A DNA stretch of 64,000 nt from Phycisphaerae bacterium (GTDB taxonomy: Bacteria > Planctomycetota > Phycisphaerae > UBA1845 > PWPN01): the NCBI GenBank assembly GCA_018003015.1, contig JAGNEZ010000003.1, positions 1-64,000 of the forward strand. The letters run 5' to 3'. The position numbers and the translations under genes are program-made. Under the pieces are notes generated by a model that was not told where the DNA came from, did not search any database, and saw nothing but the letters and a program-made list of their open reading frames with translations. This document shows, in pieces, positions 1 through 9,099 of this stretch (its first letter is position 1; every line of letters starts with the position of its first letter).

Positions 1-1698
1 GTGCTGACGATCTCCGGCGGGGCCACCGTCTCGTACTGGGCGGGCCAGGCCCAGGCGACGTTGCCTACCTTCCAAGCGTCGGCCGCTGAACCGCTCGTTT
101 TCCAGGTGAACCGCGTCTCGCGCGACCAGAACCTGACGGCGACATCGACCCGAACAAGCGTCTTCATCACCGACGTGAATCGCGAGAACTTCGTGTTCTT
201 CGCGGACAACGTCATGGAAGGCGGCTGGACGTACAACAAGCGGGTGGGCGATGCGGACGACAATCCGACCGGGTCAGGGACCAACATCACCGCTTTCGAT
301 GCGCCCGAATTCAACGACGGGGGCAATCACCAGATGATGGTGATCGCCGATGGCGAAACCGCTCGGCTTTATCTAGATGGGGTGCTTGGTGCGGAGGTTC
401 ACTTCCCGCTGAGCAACCCGATCATGTTCGAGGTCGGCGCCTACGCCCGGGCGGTTGGCGACACGGTCGTCGGGCAGTTCGACAACGTCCAGATTCTCGG
501 CAGCAGCGCTTCCTGCGTTCTGATGACGCCGAACTCGATCGCGGCGAGTGAGGGCGATGCGCCGATCCCGGTGCTCGTGCAGATCCCGTCGGGCGCGAAC
601 GCGGCCACCGATGTGGTGGTGACGCTGACGTCGAGTGCCCCGGGCGTCGCGGCGCCGGCCGGTGCCACCGGCGGAGCGCTGAATGTGACGTTTGCCGCCG
701 GCGGGAGCACCGCCCAGCTCGTCGACATCCAGATCTTCGGCTCCGGCAACACCCGAATCATCGCCACGAACAACTTCGGGGCCTGCAACGGCGATCCGAT
801 TGAGGTCTACGTTCCCTCGGTTCTGGTCCAGGACGACTTCGAGGACGGCGTGCTCAACAACGCCGTGTGGCGGGTCGACCCGACGCCCTTCGAAGAGACC
901 GGCGTGGCCACGTTCACGTACCTGGAGCAGGACGGCGTCATGACGCTGGGTGGCGTGGTGGGTACGCCCTACTGGCCCGGCATTGCCCTGATGACCGTGC
1001 CGAAGTTCAACCCAACGGCCGAGAAGCCGGTCATCTTCGAGATCGACCGGGTCAGGGCCAGCGGCCTCCCCGCGGACACGTACCGAGTGCGGACCGGCGT
1101 CTGGGTCGCGACGCAGGATCGGACCAACTACGTCCTGTTCAGCGACGTGTATCTGGAGGGCGGGTGGGGCATCAACAGCACGACCGGGACGGGCAACCCG
1201 ACCGGCACGCCGGCCAACATCGCCGCATTCGACTGCTGTGGATTCCCGGATCTGGGCAACAACCGGATCCGGGTCGTCGTGGACGGCAGCAAGGTGTCGG
1301 TGTACCTGGACGGCGTGAAGGGCATGGACGTGCCCTTCCCGTTCGCTGACAACCTGATCCTCGGCTTCGCGACCTACGGTTGGGCGGCCAATGACGACGT
1401 CACCGGTGTGTTCGACAACGCACTCGTGCTCGGGGATCCGTCCAGCACCAGCGGGCTCTGCAATCCGAACGTCTTCGCCGATCTGGATAGCGATCTGGAC
1501 GTAGATCAGATTGACTTCGGCCAGATGCAGTTGTGTCTGACCAGCTGGAACGTCGCTGTCTCGAGCAAGTGCCTGTGCCTGGACCGTGACGGCGACAGCG
1601 ACGTCGACGAGCTGGACATGTTCGCATTCACGATGTGTTTCACAGGCCCCGCGATTCCGTTCGATCGGAACAACGTGCCTGAGGGCTGTGAACCCTGA
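1..1698 (+). CDS. Secreted LamG-like protein with C-terminal dockerin-like tail (5' truncated)
   Basis: The frame is open from the first base, so the N-terminus lies outside the window; 565 residues are visible. Two related blocks of about 160 residues (roughly 1-165 and 280-480) share the features 'FFADNVMEGGW'/'LFSDVYLEGGW', a Pro-Thr-Gly turn, 'LYLDGV'/'VYLDGV' and a closing 'FDN' strand. This is typical of concanavalin-like (LamG) beta sandwiches. A Thr/Val/Ala-rich beta domain of about 100 residues separates them. The last 75 residues hold two calcium-loop modules, 'DLDSDLDVDQIDF' and 'DRDGDSDVDELDM', each followed by a cysteine pair. It is presumably an exported surface or extracellular protein; ligand and enzymatic activity are unknown. 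A perfect hairpin follows the stop codon. Confidence 0.8.
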   Translation: MLTISGGATVSYWAGQAQATLPTFQASAAEPLVFQVNRVSRDQNLTATSTRTSVFITDVNRENFVFFADNVMEGGWTYNKRVGDADDNPTGSGTNITAFDAPEFNDGGNHQMMVIADGETARLYLDGVLGAEVHFPLSNPIMFEVGAYARAVGDTVVGQFDNVQILGSSASCVLMTPNSIAASEGDAPIPVLVQIPSGANAATDVVVTLTSSAPGVAAPAGATGGALNVTFAAGGSTAQLVDIQIFGSGNTRIIATNNFGACNGDPIEVYVPSVLVQDDFEDGVLNNAVWRVDPTPFEETGVATFTYLEQDGVMTLGGVVGTPYWPGIALMTVPKFNPTAEKPVIFEIDRVRASGLPADTYRVRTGVWVATQDRTNYVLFSDVYLEGGWGINSTTGTGNPTGTPANIAAFDCCGFPDLGNNRIRVVVDGSKVSVYLDGVKGMDVPFPFADNLILGFATYGWAANDDVTGVFDNALVLGDPSSTSGLCNPNVFADLDSDLDVDQIDFGQMQLCLTSWNVAVSSKCLCLDRDGDSDVDELDMFAFTMCFTGPAIPFDRNNVPEGCEP

Positions 1699-1721
1699 GA
1701 ACTGACGACGATCACAACATG

Positions 1722-1757
1722 ACGAGCGCCGGGCGCGTTGCACCGCCCGGCGCTCGT
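1722..1757 (+). terminator. Strong GC-rich hairpin terminator
   Basis: A perfect 14-bp inverted repeat (1722-1735 with 1744-1757) and an 8-nt loop lie 24 bp after the stop of the LamG/dockerin-tail gene. Only a weak T-rich stretch follows, so it may be a stem-dominated intrinsic terminator or an mRNA-stabilising hairpin. Confidence 0.65.
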
Positions 1758-1821
1758 TGCTTTCACACTCATCCGGAATAGCACAAACGAGAACTCGACC
1801 AGAACCCGTCTGGAGGCCCGG

Positions 1822-2274
1822 ATGGGGGAGGGGGATGAGTCCAACAAATGCGCGATCTGTTTGCCCTCGGCTCAGGCGACGGGGCCGGACATATCCCAGG
1901 ACGATCCGCCCTGCGAGGATGCCAAGCTTGACCCAGATGATGATGTCGATCAGTCTGATTCTGGCTTCTTTCAGTGCTGCTACAGCGGCATGGGTATGCT
2001 CGTCGATTCGAATTGCATGGACCGAGCGTATTCCGACGCTTGTTCCTCCCGAAAACTCCGTGAGCGTTGGCTCGACATTTCCCCAACGGCCGTCGCCGGC
2101 AGACCAACCAGATCGGACGCGCCGGTGCCCGGGTCCGATTATGATGCTGCAGACTCCTCTGCCCTGAAGTTGTCAGCAGAGATGCGATCCGGCGACTGGA
2201 CCACTACGACGTTCACCGAGGGCCTTCGAAGTGCTCGCCAATCACTTCATTGGAGGTTCTCTGCGCTTACCTAA
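1822..2274 (+). pseudogene. Remnant of a dockerin-tail protein
   Basis: One open frame contains a single recognisable module around 1921-2015: 'LDPDDDVDQSDSGFFQCCYSG', then Cys 11 residues after the 'CYSG' Cys. This matches the dockerin-like tails of the intact neighbours, for example 'DTDQDVDQADFGFFQACWSG'. Everything before and after it is low-quality sequence: there is no signal peptide, no good ribosome binding site, no second calcium loop, and the frame runs about 250 bases beyond the tail without a recognisable fold. I read it as the decayed 3' end of a duplicated gene. A short expressed protein cannot be excluded. Confidence 0.45.
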
Positions 2275-2293
2275 AACGAGGGGGACTTCAGGC

Positions 2294-3250
2294 TCAACGC
2301 CAGGTGGTGGAAACCGACTTGAGCAGGAGAATCGCGCCAATATTGTGCAGCCAATGAAGCACCAGACAGGGCACCAGGCTGCGCCGCCAGACAAACAGGA
2401 TGGACATCAACACAGCCAGAAACCCAATCACCACCATGGCCAGCATGCCCTCGTAGTAGTGGGCCGCCGCGAACAGAAACGAGCTGATCGGAACCGCCAA
2501 CCACCAGCTCCTGAAAATGGCCCGCATCCGGGTGAGCAGAAAACCACGAAAAACAACCTCCTCCCAGAGGACGGTCGCAATCATCAGCACAACCACCTGG
2601 GCCATCGGAAGGGGCGGCAATGCCTGCTCAATGGCCTTCTGGGCGGCAGGCGCACCGTCCAGTAATCTCGGCGACACCATGTACGCGGCCAGGATCCCCG
2701 AATACAACACCACATAGAAGCCAAGCAGCGCACCCAGGGCAATCAGCACGTTGTGCCCCAGCCGCCGAGTCGTCCAGCCAATGGAGCCACCACCCTGCCG
2801 GGCCACCAGAAGCATGATCACCACTGCGACCAGACCGACCACCCCCATGCCCAGATTGGTGGCCATTAACGGCCACCGGGCGTCACCAGGCTGGATCATC
2901 ACCCCCACCAGATACCCGCCAAACGCCCCTGCCACCAGGGCCGGCAACAGCAGCAGGAGTTCCACGATGGCCCTCAGCACGGACATCCGCGGATACCACG
3001 CCCGCGGTTCCGGAGACGGCGCCAGCGGCCCGACGGCGTATTCCATCGCCAGAACCGCGCCACCCGTCATCACCCCCGGCAGCCCAACCGGTCGGGCCAT
3101 GGGCACAGGAACCGACCGGCCCGCGCCAGTCGCGCCCGCGCCAGTCGCGCCCGCACCAGCAACGCAGGAAACAGAATCATCGATCTGCCTCACCGGGTCC
3201 GGCGGAACATCTGAGCGGGGATCGCGATCGTTGTCGCCGTCGTTATCCAT
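2294..3250 (-). CDS. CPBP family intramembrane metalloprotease (CAAX/Abi type)
   Basis: 318 residues. The N-terminal ~90 residues are Gly/Ala/Pro-rich and polar; the rest is strongly hydrophobic with about six to eight membrane segments. The family motifs are in order: EExxxR ('WEEVVFRGFL', near residue 228), FxxxH ('FLFAAAHYYEG', near 263) and HxxxN ('LHWLHN', near 300). The two glutamates and two histidines are the expected metal and catalytic residues of the Rce1-like peptidase fold in the membrane. It lies 29 bp downstream of the large hydrolase on the same strand, so probably co-transcribed. The substrate is unknown; bacterial relatives act in protein processing, bacteriocin self-immunity or unknown roles. 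Confidence 0.85.
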   Translation of the reverse strand: MDNDGDNDRDPRSDVPPDPVRQIDDSVSCVAGAGATGAGATGAGRSVPVPMARPVGLPGVMTGGAVLAMEYAVGPLAPSPEPRAWYPRMSVLRAIVELLLLLPALVAGAFGGYLVGVMIQPGDARWPLMATNLGMGVVGLVAVVIMLLVARQGGGSIGWTTRRLGHNVLIALGALLGFYVVLYSGILAAYMVSPRLLDGAPAAQKAIEQALPPLPMAQVVVLMIATVLWEEVVFRGFLLTRMRAIFRSWWLAVPISSFLFAAAHYYEGMLAMVVIGFLAVLMSILFVWRRSLVPCLVLHWLHNIGAILLLKSVSTTWR

Positions 3251-3279
3251 CGTTCTGGGTCACACCTCTCGATACCCTA

Positions 3280-6200
3280 TCATCGCTTCGCAGCAACGGC
3301 AATGAAATCCAGCCACAGTACCTGCTCGCCAACCGGGATCCTGAGCCACACGTGCTCACCTTCTTTGAAACCCTCGGGAACCTGGCAGGTGAGCGTGCCC
3401 CGGTCGATCCCGGCGCCGGCGGGCCGGGTAGAGCCGGCAACCTCCCACGTCACTTGTTCGGCGTTCGGGGCGATTCCCTCAGGCAAGGTGGCCTGGAGGG
3501 TCGCTCCACCGCAGGCCAGACGAGTCGGGCAATCCGCCATCCGAGGTGGTTCGCGATCCGTTGGCACGAGCCGGTAGCGAAAAGCACACTGGCCCTTCGG
3601 TATGACGTGCAGGAGTCCACGGCTCCAACGAATCTCCGGAGCTTCGGCCGGCGAATCATCAAGGTTCAACGCGACGACAGCCACGTTCGAGGCTTTGTCA
3701 ACCAGCCGGGGGGCGAATGCGGCGTCGACGAATTGTGTGGTCGGGATCAGATACCAGGTGTCGCCGTCCTTCTTGAAAGCCGCACTGCCCTGCAGGGCTG
3801 CGTCAATCGGCAGGAAGAAGAAGACGCCGCGCGTATCGGCGTAGCAGTGGCCTCCGGTCGAGGCCGGGTCCGGCCCCTCGGGGATAAGGTAACTGAGGTC
3901 GAGCCGTCTCCGCGGAGAGTCACGCTCCTCCCGACCGGCCACGGCGGTGATCACCGACTCGCTCACCGCTCCGCAGTCCCCGCGAGCCAGGAAGCCCCAC
4001 GACGGCAGTTCGAGACCACGCGACCGGTCGATGATCCAGGACTTCGTGGAGCCATTGACACACACGCGGCCTCCGCCATACTGTACAAGCAGCCGATTGT
4101 TAAGATACGCCCCGCTCGCCAGAGCCTCCGAGGAAGCTACCATTCTCCCGCCCTTCTCGTACTCGATCGCCTTCACCGGCTCCATGGCGTAGAACTCCTG
4201 CACCGGCTGGAGCAGGTAGTAGATCTTCAGCCTGCCCTCGAGCGTCGGCCAGTCGAAAAAACCGATGTGCCCGTATGCCAGCGTCGTGGCGATGTACTGA
4301 TCGAGGTTGTACGGCTTGCCCTTGAAGAACATGCCCGGGTCGCCCATGCCTGCGTCCATCTCCAGCGGGTGAATCTTGAGCAGGTCGAAGTCCGGCAAGA
4401 GGGGCTCGTCCGGCGGCGAATCGCTGGCCAGCTGGGCATAGTTGCCGTCGGTCAGCCCGGCGTAGAGCCAGTGGTTGCGGCCCTCGGAGTACACCGGCCC
4501 ATCGTGGGCCATCTTCTCGTTGTACAGCAGCCGGCCGTAGCACTCGTAGGTCCGCCGGAAGGTGGCCGCCCCGGGCACGCGGGCGTCGTAATCCTCGCGC
4601 TCGCAGGGCATGAACACGGTGTGGACGTCGCAGTAGCTGTGATTGGTGCCGAACTTGGCGTGAATCTGCGGAGCAAGTAGAGCCTCCATCTGCACGCCAT
4701 ACATCGGCTTGGCCGAGTAGCAGCGCATCCAGGCCCGCTGCCAGTCGCCGTTGGGCTGGCGGATCACATGGTCCTCGTTCCAGTGGCTGTTGACCGGGGC
4801 GAAATCGATGTAGTTCGTATAGAGCCCGACCCGCCAGCCGAGGGCCTTGATCGCGGCCACGAATGCCCTGCAGCCTTCGTCGCCACCTTGTCCAGGCGCA
4901 GCGTGGAGCCGGAAAGTAAAGCTCTCACCCGCGTCACGCCAGGTGTTCTCGTGATAGCGGATGGACACCTTCTCGCAGCCCAGCTTCCGGAGCAGGGTCG
5001 CCTCGGTGATCTCAGCCTTGTGGTTCGAGCCATCCTTGACCCGCCAGAGCCGCTCGCCCTGCACGTTTTTGAACGGGGACTGCGGGTTCGGGATCGTGGG
5101 GAGGACCTCCTGCACGTCCGGCGAAGCGTTGATGAACAGCCGCTCACGCACCCGGTTCCTCGCGCCGTCGGTCTTGCGGACATATTCGGCACCGCCGTTG
5201 AATCGGGCCCAGGTCGGACCAGCCTCAGCCGCACCCCACAGCTTCGAGGCGTCGGAGACGTACCAGTCGAACTGGGTGAACAGGAAAAGGCCGTCGGAAT
5301 AGAGCACCCGCGGGTCGGTGTTGCCCCAGCCAAAAGTGAGGTACGGGATCTTGAACAGCTTGGGCGCCGACAGCGGGTCCGCCCGGCCAAGCGCCACCCG
5401 CTCCACGACCGGCTCGCTGCCGCGGATCTCCACAATCAGCGATTTCTGCTGAATGTAGAGCTCATAGACCAGGTCGGTGACGACTTCCCCCCAGACGAGG
5501 CGCCAGCTGACCTGCAAGCGACCATCGGCGAGCTTCTCCTCCGTCAGTGCCCGCTGAACCGCCGGGCTGGTCGCGGGCGCCCCCCCGCCGGTGCTCGCCA
5601 ACACCGCACCCCCGCCCGCACAGGGATGGATAACCCTGTCCCGGAAACGCAGCTCGAGATCGCCCAGCGTGCCATCGGTCGGGGTGTAGCGATACTCCAG
5701 CCGCCCGTCGCTCGCTTCGTAGGAGAAGATCGTGGTCTTGCCTTCCCGACGAACGGCATTCCTGAAATCACTGACCTTGTTGGTCGGCAGAATGGTCTCC
5801 GGCCGGGTTGGAAAAGGGAGCTTGTCCGGCCAGGGTTCGAACGTGAGCAGCCCGAGCTCTTCCGGGTAGGCATAACACGGCCCGAGGTAAATGGCTCGCT
5901 TTTCGGTGTTGGCGCCGTTGTGGAACCTCAGGCCGGCCAGCGCAAACGGCCGCTTCAACTTGGCTTTCTGGTCGGCGTTCAACCGGGCACACATCATGAA
6001 CCAGTACTGGTGGTCGATCGTCCCCGGCCAGATGGAGAACTCCTTGCCGTCCGCATCGCGGAACAGGACTTCCAGGCCAACCGGCGGGGTCTTCGGATCC
6101 GGTGCCCAGCCCCAGCAAGCTCCGTACGTCCAGAAGGTAAAGGTGTCCCAGGGATCGGGCACGGTGATCGGTTTCCTCGGCCGAACCGTCACCATCGGCT

Positions 6201-6546
6201 TCTCCCCCTTGGCAACGTAGACCAGCTTGGCGACGTGTTCGCGCTGGTAAATCCGCTGCTCACTGGAGCGATACAGCCACCCCTCGGCGTTGCGACCCTC
6301 AACTTCCCAACCGGCCAGATCATCGAACGCGACCAGCGGCGGACGCTCCTCCACCCGCCCGGCCATCTCGTACGGCGGCTGACCGGCCGGCCCGGGCGTC
6401 GGGTCCGCGTTCTCCGCCGGATGAACAACCGGCTCCTGGGCAACGACCGTCACACTGAGCCACAGACAACAGACGGCCGCCGACAGCAACGGCCGGCCCC
6501 GCCACCGTGCAAGCCGTACCGTGGACTCGAAGTGAATTGGATCCAT
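3280..6546 (-). CDS. Large secreted glycoside-hydrolase-like protein, probable TIM barrel
   Basis: 1088 residues starting at ATG 6546, with AAGGAG seven bases upstream. A signal peptide is visible ('LLSAAVCCLWLSVTVVAQ', residues ~20-37). The N-terminal half is beta-rich (sugar-binding-like 'DTFTFWTYGACWGW'). The middle (~560-800) looks like a glycosidase barrel: 'LGWRVGLYTNYIDFAPVN', 'GTNHSYCDVHT' and 'DGPVYSEGRNHWLY'. The Asp of 'SYCDVHT' and Glu of 'PVYSEGRNH' are plausible catalytic acids (inference). The C-terminal ~250 residues are beta-sandwich-like. No CAZy family can be assigned by eye; GH101-like enzymes have a comparable layout. Co-oriented with the CPBP protease gene downstream. 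Confidence 0.7.
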   Translation of the reverse strand: MDPIHFESTVRLARWRGRPLLSAAVCCLWLSVTVVAQEPVVHPAENADPTPGPAGQPPYEMAGRVEERPPLVAFDDLAGWEVEGRNAEGWLYRSSEQRIYQREHVAKLVYVAKGEKPMVTVRPRKPITVPDPWDTFTFWTYGACWGWAPDPKTPPVGLEVLFRDADGKEFSIWPGTIDHQYWFMMCARLNADQKAKLKRPFALAGLRFHNGANTEKRAIYLGPCYAYPEELGLLTFEPWPDKLPFPTRPETILPTNKVSDFRNAVRREGKTTIFSYEASDGRLEYRYTPTDGTLGDLELRFRDRVIHPCAGGGAVLASTGGGAPATSPAVQRALTEEKLADGRLQVSWRLVWGEVVTDLVYELYIQQKSLIVEIRGSEPVVERVALGRADPLSAPKLFKIPYLTFGWGNTDPRVLYSDGLFLFTQFDWYVSDASKLWGAAEAGPTWARFNGGAEYVRKTDGARNRVRERLFINASPDVQEVLPTIPNPQSPFKNVQGERLWRVKDGSNHKAEITEATLLRKLGCEKVSIRYHENTWRDAGESFTFRLHAAPGQGGDEGCRAFVAAIKALGWRVGLYTNYIDFAPVNSHWNEDHVIRQPNGDWQRAWMRCYSAKPMYGVQMEALLAPQIHAKFGTNHSYCDVHTVFMPCEREDYDARVPGAATFRRTYECYGRLLYNEKMAHDGPVYSEGRNHWLYAGLTDGNYAQLASDSPPDEPLLPDFDLLKIHPLEMDAGMGDPGMFFKGKPYNLDQYIATTLAYGHIGFFDWPTLEGRLKIYYLLQPVQEFYAMEPVKAIEYEKGGRMVASSEALASGAYLNNRLLVQYGGGRVCVNGSTKSWIIDRSRGLELPSWGFLARGDCGAVSESVITAVAGREERDSPRRRLDLSYLIPEGPDPASTGGHCYADTRGVFFFLPIDAALQGSAAFKKDGDTWYLIPTTQFVDAAFAPRLVDKASNVAVVALNLDDSPAEAPEIRWSRGLLHVIPKGQCAFRYRLVPTDREPPRMADCPTRLACGGATLQATLPEGIAPNAEQVTWEVAGSTRPAGAGIDRGTLTCQVPEGFKEGEHVWLRIPVGEQVLWLDFIAVAAKR

Positions 6547-6950
6547 GAGAGTTCTCCTTGTTGTTCAAGCTCGGCACGGGCGGCTCGGAATCCCGGTCCC
6601 GCCCGACACACCAGGATGGGATTCTACTCTCGAGACGAACCTGCCGCGCTCCTCCGGGCGGACGATCTCGCGAATACAACGACCGCGAGGATCTTCACAC
6701 CGATGAGCCGGCAGTGCGGACGAGTCCTCAAGGCAGGCGCCACGGCCGCCAACCGATCACTCACGACAGCATTGCCGGGGAGGTCGTTGACAACAGGAGA
6801 CCACTCTGTAATAATGCGATTATAGTTCTGACCTGGAAGGATTGCACAGATAGGCTTGGCCGCCTGTCCGGGGCGAACCTGGGCGAATGACACGGCACCT
6901 GGAGCCTCGCGGATCAACGCCGCGGCAAGAGCTCAGAAAAGTGGCCCGCC
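6547..6950. other. Divergent intergenic region (404 bp)
   Basis: It separates the minus-strand hydrolase from the plus-strand prepilin-like operon. No credible gene was found in any frame. It contains a good sigma70-type promoter for the plus-strand operon (annotated separately) and about 130 bases of presumptive 5' leader. The leader has no structure I could assign to a known riboswitch. Confidence 0.6.
6787..6814 (+). promoter_or_regulatory. Sigma70-type promoter of the prepilin/GH10-like operon
   Basis: A consensus -35 TTGACA (6787-6792) is separated by 16 bp from TAATAA (6809-6814), in an AT-rich patch unusual for this genome. Transcription would start near 6821, giving a ~130-base leader before the ATG at 6951. 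Confidence 0.5.
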
Positions 6951-7802
6951 ATGAAGCCGACAGCCTCAATCGCCGCTTTCCGCATTCCCAACAGCACCCG
7001 AGTTGAACCACTCTCTCGCTTCGCCTTCACCCTCATCGAGGTGCTCGTCGTCGTCTCGATCATCGCGTTGCTCGTGGCGATCCTGCTGCCGTCGCTCACA
7101 GCGGCCCGACAGCAGGCCAACACCACGGTATGCGGGGCCAACCTCCGCTCGATCGGCCAGGGCATCCTGATCTACATCGACGATCACAAGGGGGTCCTTC
7201 CTTCGTATACACGGGAGAGCCGGGTTGACTCAACCGTCTCGGTCTTCCAGAACAACCAGTTCTATCTCTACGGCGACTACGTCAACGGCTCGGGTCCGGA
7301 CAAGGGCCGCCGACCGGTGAACAAGTACATCCACGGCAAGAGCGGCGTGTATCACTGCCCGCTCGATGCTCAGAACCCGGTCTACGCGGCCGCTATCGGA
7401 CACGAGTACAAGGATACCTATCAGCGCTGGGGCAACAGCTATCCCTACAACGTGGCGTTGGGCAGTGTGTATTACTCGGGCCCGGCCTACGGGCTCGAAG
7501 CCAACTGCCTCCCGGTTCTCTACCAGAAGAGAATCGAACAGATCCGCGGCACGTCCCGGATCGTCATGGCGGGAGACATCACGTCCGTCTACCCGCAACA
7601 TTGGACCTACAACAAGACCGCACCATGGTACGCCAGCTTCTTCACCCACGACCGGAAGAAGCCCAAATGCAATCTGCTGTTCGTGGACGGCCATGTCGCC
7701 CCGGCGATGATGCGCGATCCGCCGGGACATATCCTCAACGGGGATTACTCGATGGTGCTGCTCGGGACGCCTCCGGCATGGTACGGAGGCACGACTCCTT
7801 GA
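6951..7802 (+). CDS. Prepilin-like protein with N-terminal methylation motif and H-X9-DG-type C-terminus
   Basis: 283 residues. After a ~26-residue leader comes the class III signal 'AFTLIEVLVVVSIIALLVAI' with the invariant Glu at +5 and a single hydrophobic helix. Ala rather than Gly sits at -1 of the predicted prepilin-peptidase site. The globular domain has 'NLRSIGQGILIYIDDHKGVLP' features and near the C-terminus 'LFVDGHVAP', the H-X9-DG region of the DUF1559/prepilin-like families expanded in planctomycetes. Its cell role is unknown: minor pseudopilin, or a surface protein delivered by a type II/IV system. First gene of a four-gene plus-strand operon; the next start is 29 bp away. Confidence 0.85.
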   Translation: MKPTASIAAFRIPNSTRVEPLSRFAFTLIEVLVVVSIIALLVAILLPSLTAARQQANTTVCGANLRSIGQGILIYIDDHKGVLPSYTRESRVDSTVSVFQNNQFYLYGDYVNGSGPDKGRRPVNKYIHGKSGVYHCPLDAQNPVYAAAIGHEYKDTYQRWGNSYPYNVALGSVYYSGPAYGLEANCLPVLYQKRIEQIRGTSRIVMAGDITSVYPQHWTYNKTAPWYASFFTHDRKKPKCNLLFVDGHVAPAMMRDPPGHILNGDYSMVLLGTPPAWYGGTTP

Positions 7803-7831
7803 GCGGCGATCGAGGCGGGCAAAGGAGTACT

Positions 7832-9073
7832 ATGCGCTCGACGTTCAGTCTCATCGGGTCCTTGCTGCTCGCGACTTTCTGTCACGCGGCGGATACGCGG
7901 CCCGCGCCGGACGGCCGTTGCATCCTGTCTTCGCCGGTGACCCACTCGGACTGGATGGTACGCAAGCCCGCCCCGAAGTGGGGCCCCGAAGGCGTACGAC
8001 AGATCCTCGACCGCTGCCGAGAGGCCGGTCTCCACCGGGTCTACTGGCGGTGCTTTGACGGCGGCCGCGGTCTCTATCCCAGCCGTCTTCTGGAACCCCT
8101 GCACGGTTTCGACGAGGACAACTATCATCGCGGCCGCGATTCCGAATGGCTGCTGGACGTGCTCAAGCCGCTCGACTGGGGATCGTTTGACACCCTCAAG
8201 GAGGCGATCAACTACGGGCGCAAGATCGGCATCGAGGTCCACGCCTGGCTCTCGATCAACGAGGACGATCACGGCTGGGGCCTGACCAGCCGGTTCTCAC
8301 GTGCGCATCCCGAACTCCGCTGGGTGCGGCGCGACGGGCGCCCCTTTCGCTCACAACTGAGTTTCGCCTTCCCGGCTGTGCGCGAGTACAAACTGGCCCT
8401 GCTTCGTGAGATCCTGGCCTACAAACCTGACGGCATCTTCTTCGACTGGATCCGGACAGGCGACGTCCGGGACGGCCCGCAGACGGACGCGGACGGCATC
8501 GCGATTCACGGGTACGAACAGCCAAATGTCGAGATATTCAAGAGGCAATACGGGCTCGAAGCGACTGCGGTCCCGAACAACGAGGAGCGTTGGATCCAAA
8601 TCCGTGCGGATCCGCAGACACTCTTCATGCGCGACGCGGCGGCGATGATTCGGAAAGCTGATCCGAAGATGCCGATCACCGCCTTGGTACATCATCCCTG
8701 GGGCTACCGCGGCGGACCGACGGAGACACCGTACAAGGATTGCCGCAACGGGTTGCTCCTGGACATTCGCCGCTGGGCGGCCGATCGCCTGGTCGATGAG
8801 TTCATTCCCGCGGGATACTACCGCAACGACGGCAACGCAGAGAAAGCCTATCGTTGGCTACAGGAGGAGACTCAAGGCAAGCCACGCGTCGGGGTGTTTG
8901 GGTGGATCGCATCTCCGGAGCAGTTCACAGGCGACACGCAACTCGTTGAGAAGCTGGGCGCGTCGGAACTGCTGCTTTGGGAATCGGATTATCTCGGCCT
9001 GCCGCCGGCCAAGGCCGACCTGGTCAGCGTGATGGGCAGCTACGCCCAGTCGCAGGCCAAGAAGGACAAGTGA
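7832..9073 (+). CDS. Secreted glycosyl hydrolase-like protein, GH10-like (GHL10) type
   Basis: 413 residues from ATG 7832, with AAAGGAG about 5 bases upstream; an upstream in-frame extension has no ribosome site. The signal peptide is residues 1-19 ('SLLLATFCHA'). The GHL10/DUF187-like barrel shows 'ILDRCREAGLHRVYWRCFDG' (strand 1), 'GRKIGIEVHAWLSINEDDHG', 'HPELRWVRRDGRP' and 'YKPDGIFFDWIRTGD' with the conserved FDW(I/V)R, then 'LVDEFIPAGYY'. The family is predicted to cleave polysaccharide backbones, but substrates are mostly unproven. Followed 26 bp later by a GntR/LacI-type regulator, which suggests sugar-responsive control. Confidence 0.8.
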   Translation: MRSTFSLIGSLLLATFCHAADTRPAPDGRCILSSPVTHSDWMVRKPAPKWGPEGVRQILDRCREAGLHRVYWRCFDGGRGLYPSRLLEPLHGFDEDNYHRGRDSEWLLDVLKPLDWGSFDTLKEAINYGRKIGIEVHAWLSINEDDHGWGLTSRFSRAHPELRWVRRDGRPFRSQLSFAFPAVREYKLALLREILAYKPDGIFFDWIRTGDVRDGPQTDADGIAIHGYEQPNVEIFKRQYGLEATAVPNNEERWIQIRADPQTLFMRDAAAMIRKADPKMPITALVHHPWGYRGGPTETPYKDCRNGLLLDIRRWAADRLVDEFIPAGYYRNDGNAEKAYRWLQEETQGKPRVGVFGWIASPEQFTGDTQLVEKLGASELLLWESDYLGLPPAKADLVSVMGSYAQSQAKKDK

Positions 9074-9099
9074 GGCGACCCGATGGAGCTTGGGTGAGC

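Noticed and set aside
4768-6825. Plus-strand open frame of 685 codons opposite the large hydrolase
   Set aside because: Arg/Pro/Leu-rich translation with no domain or export signal. It is the codon-bias shadow of the high-GC gene on the other strand, whose product has clear motifs and a ribosome site.
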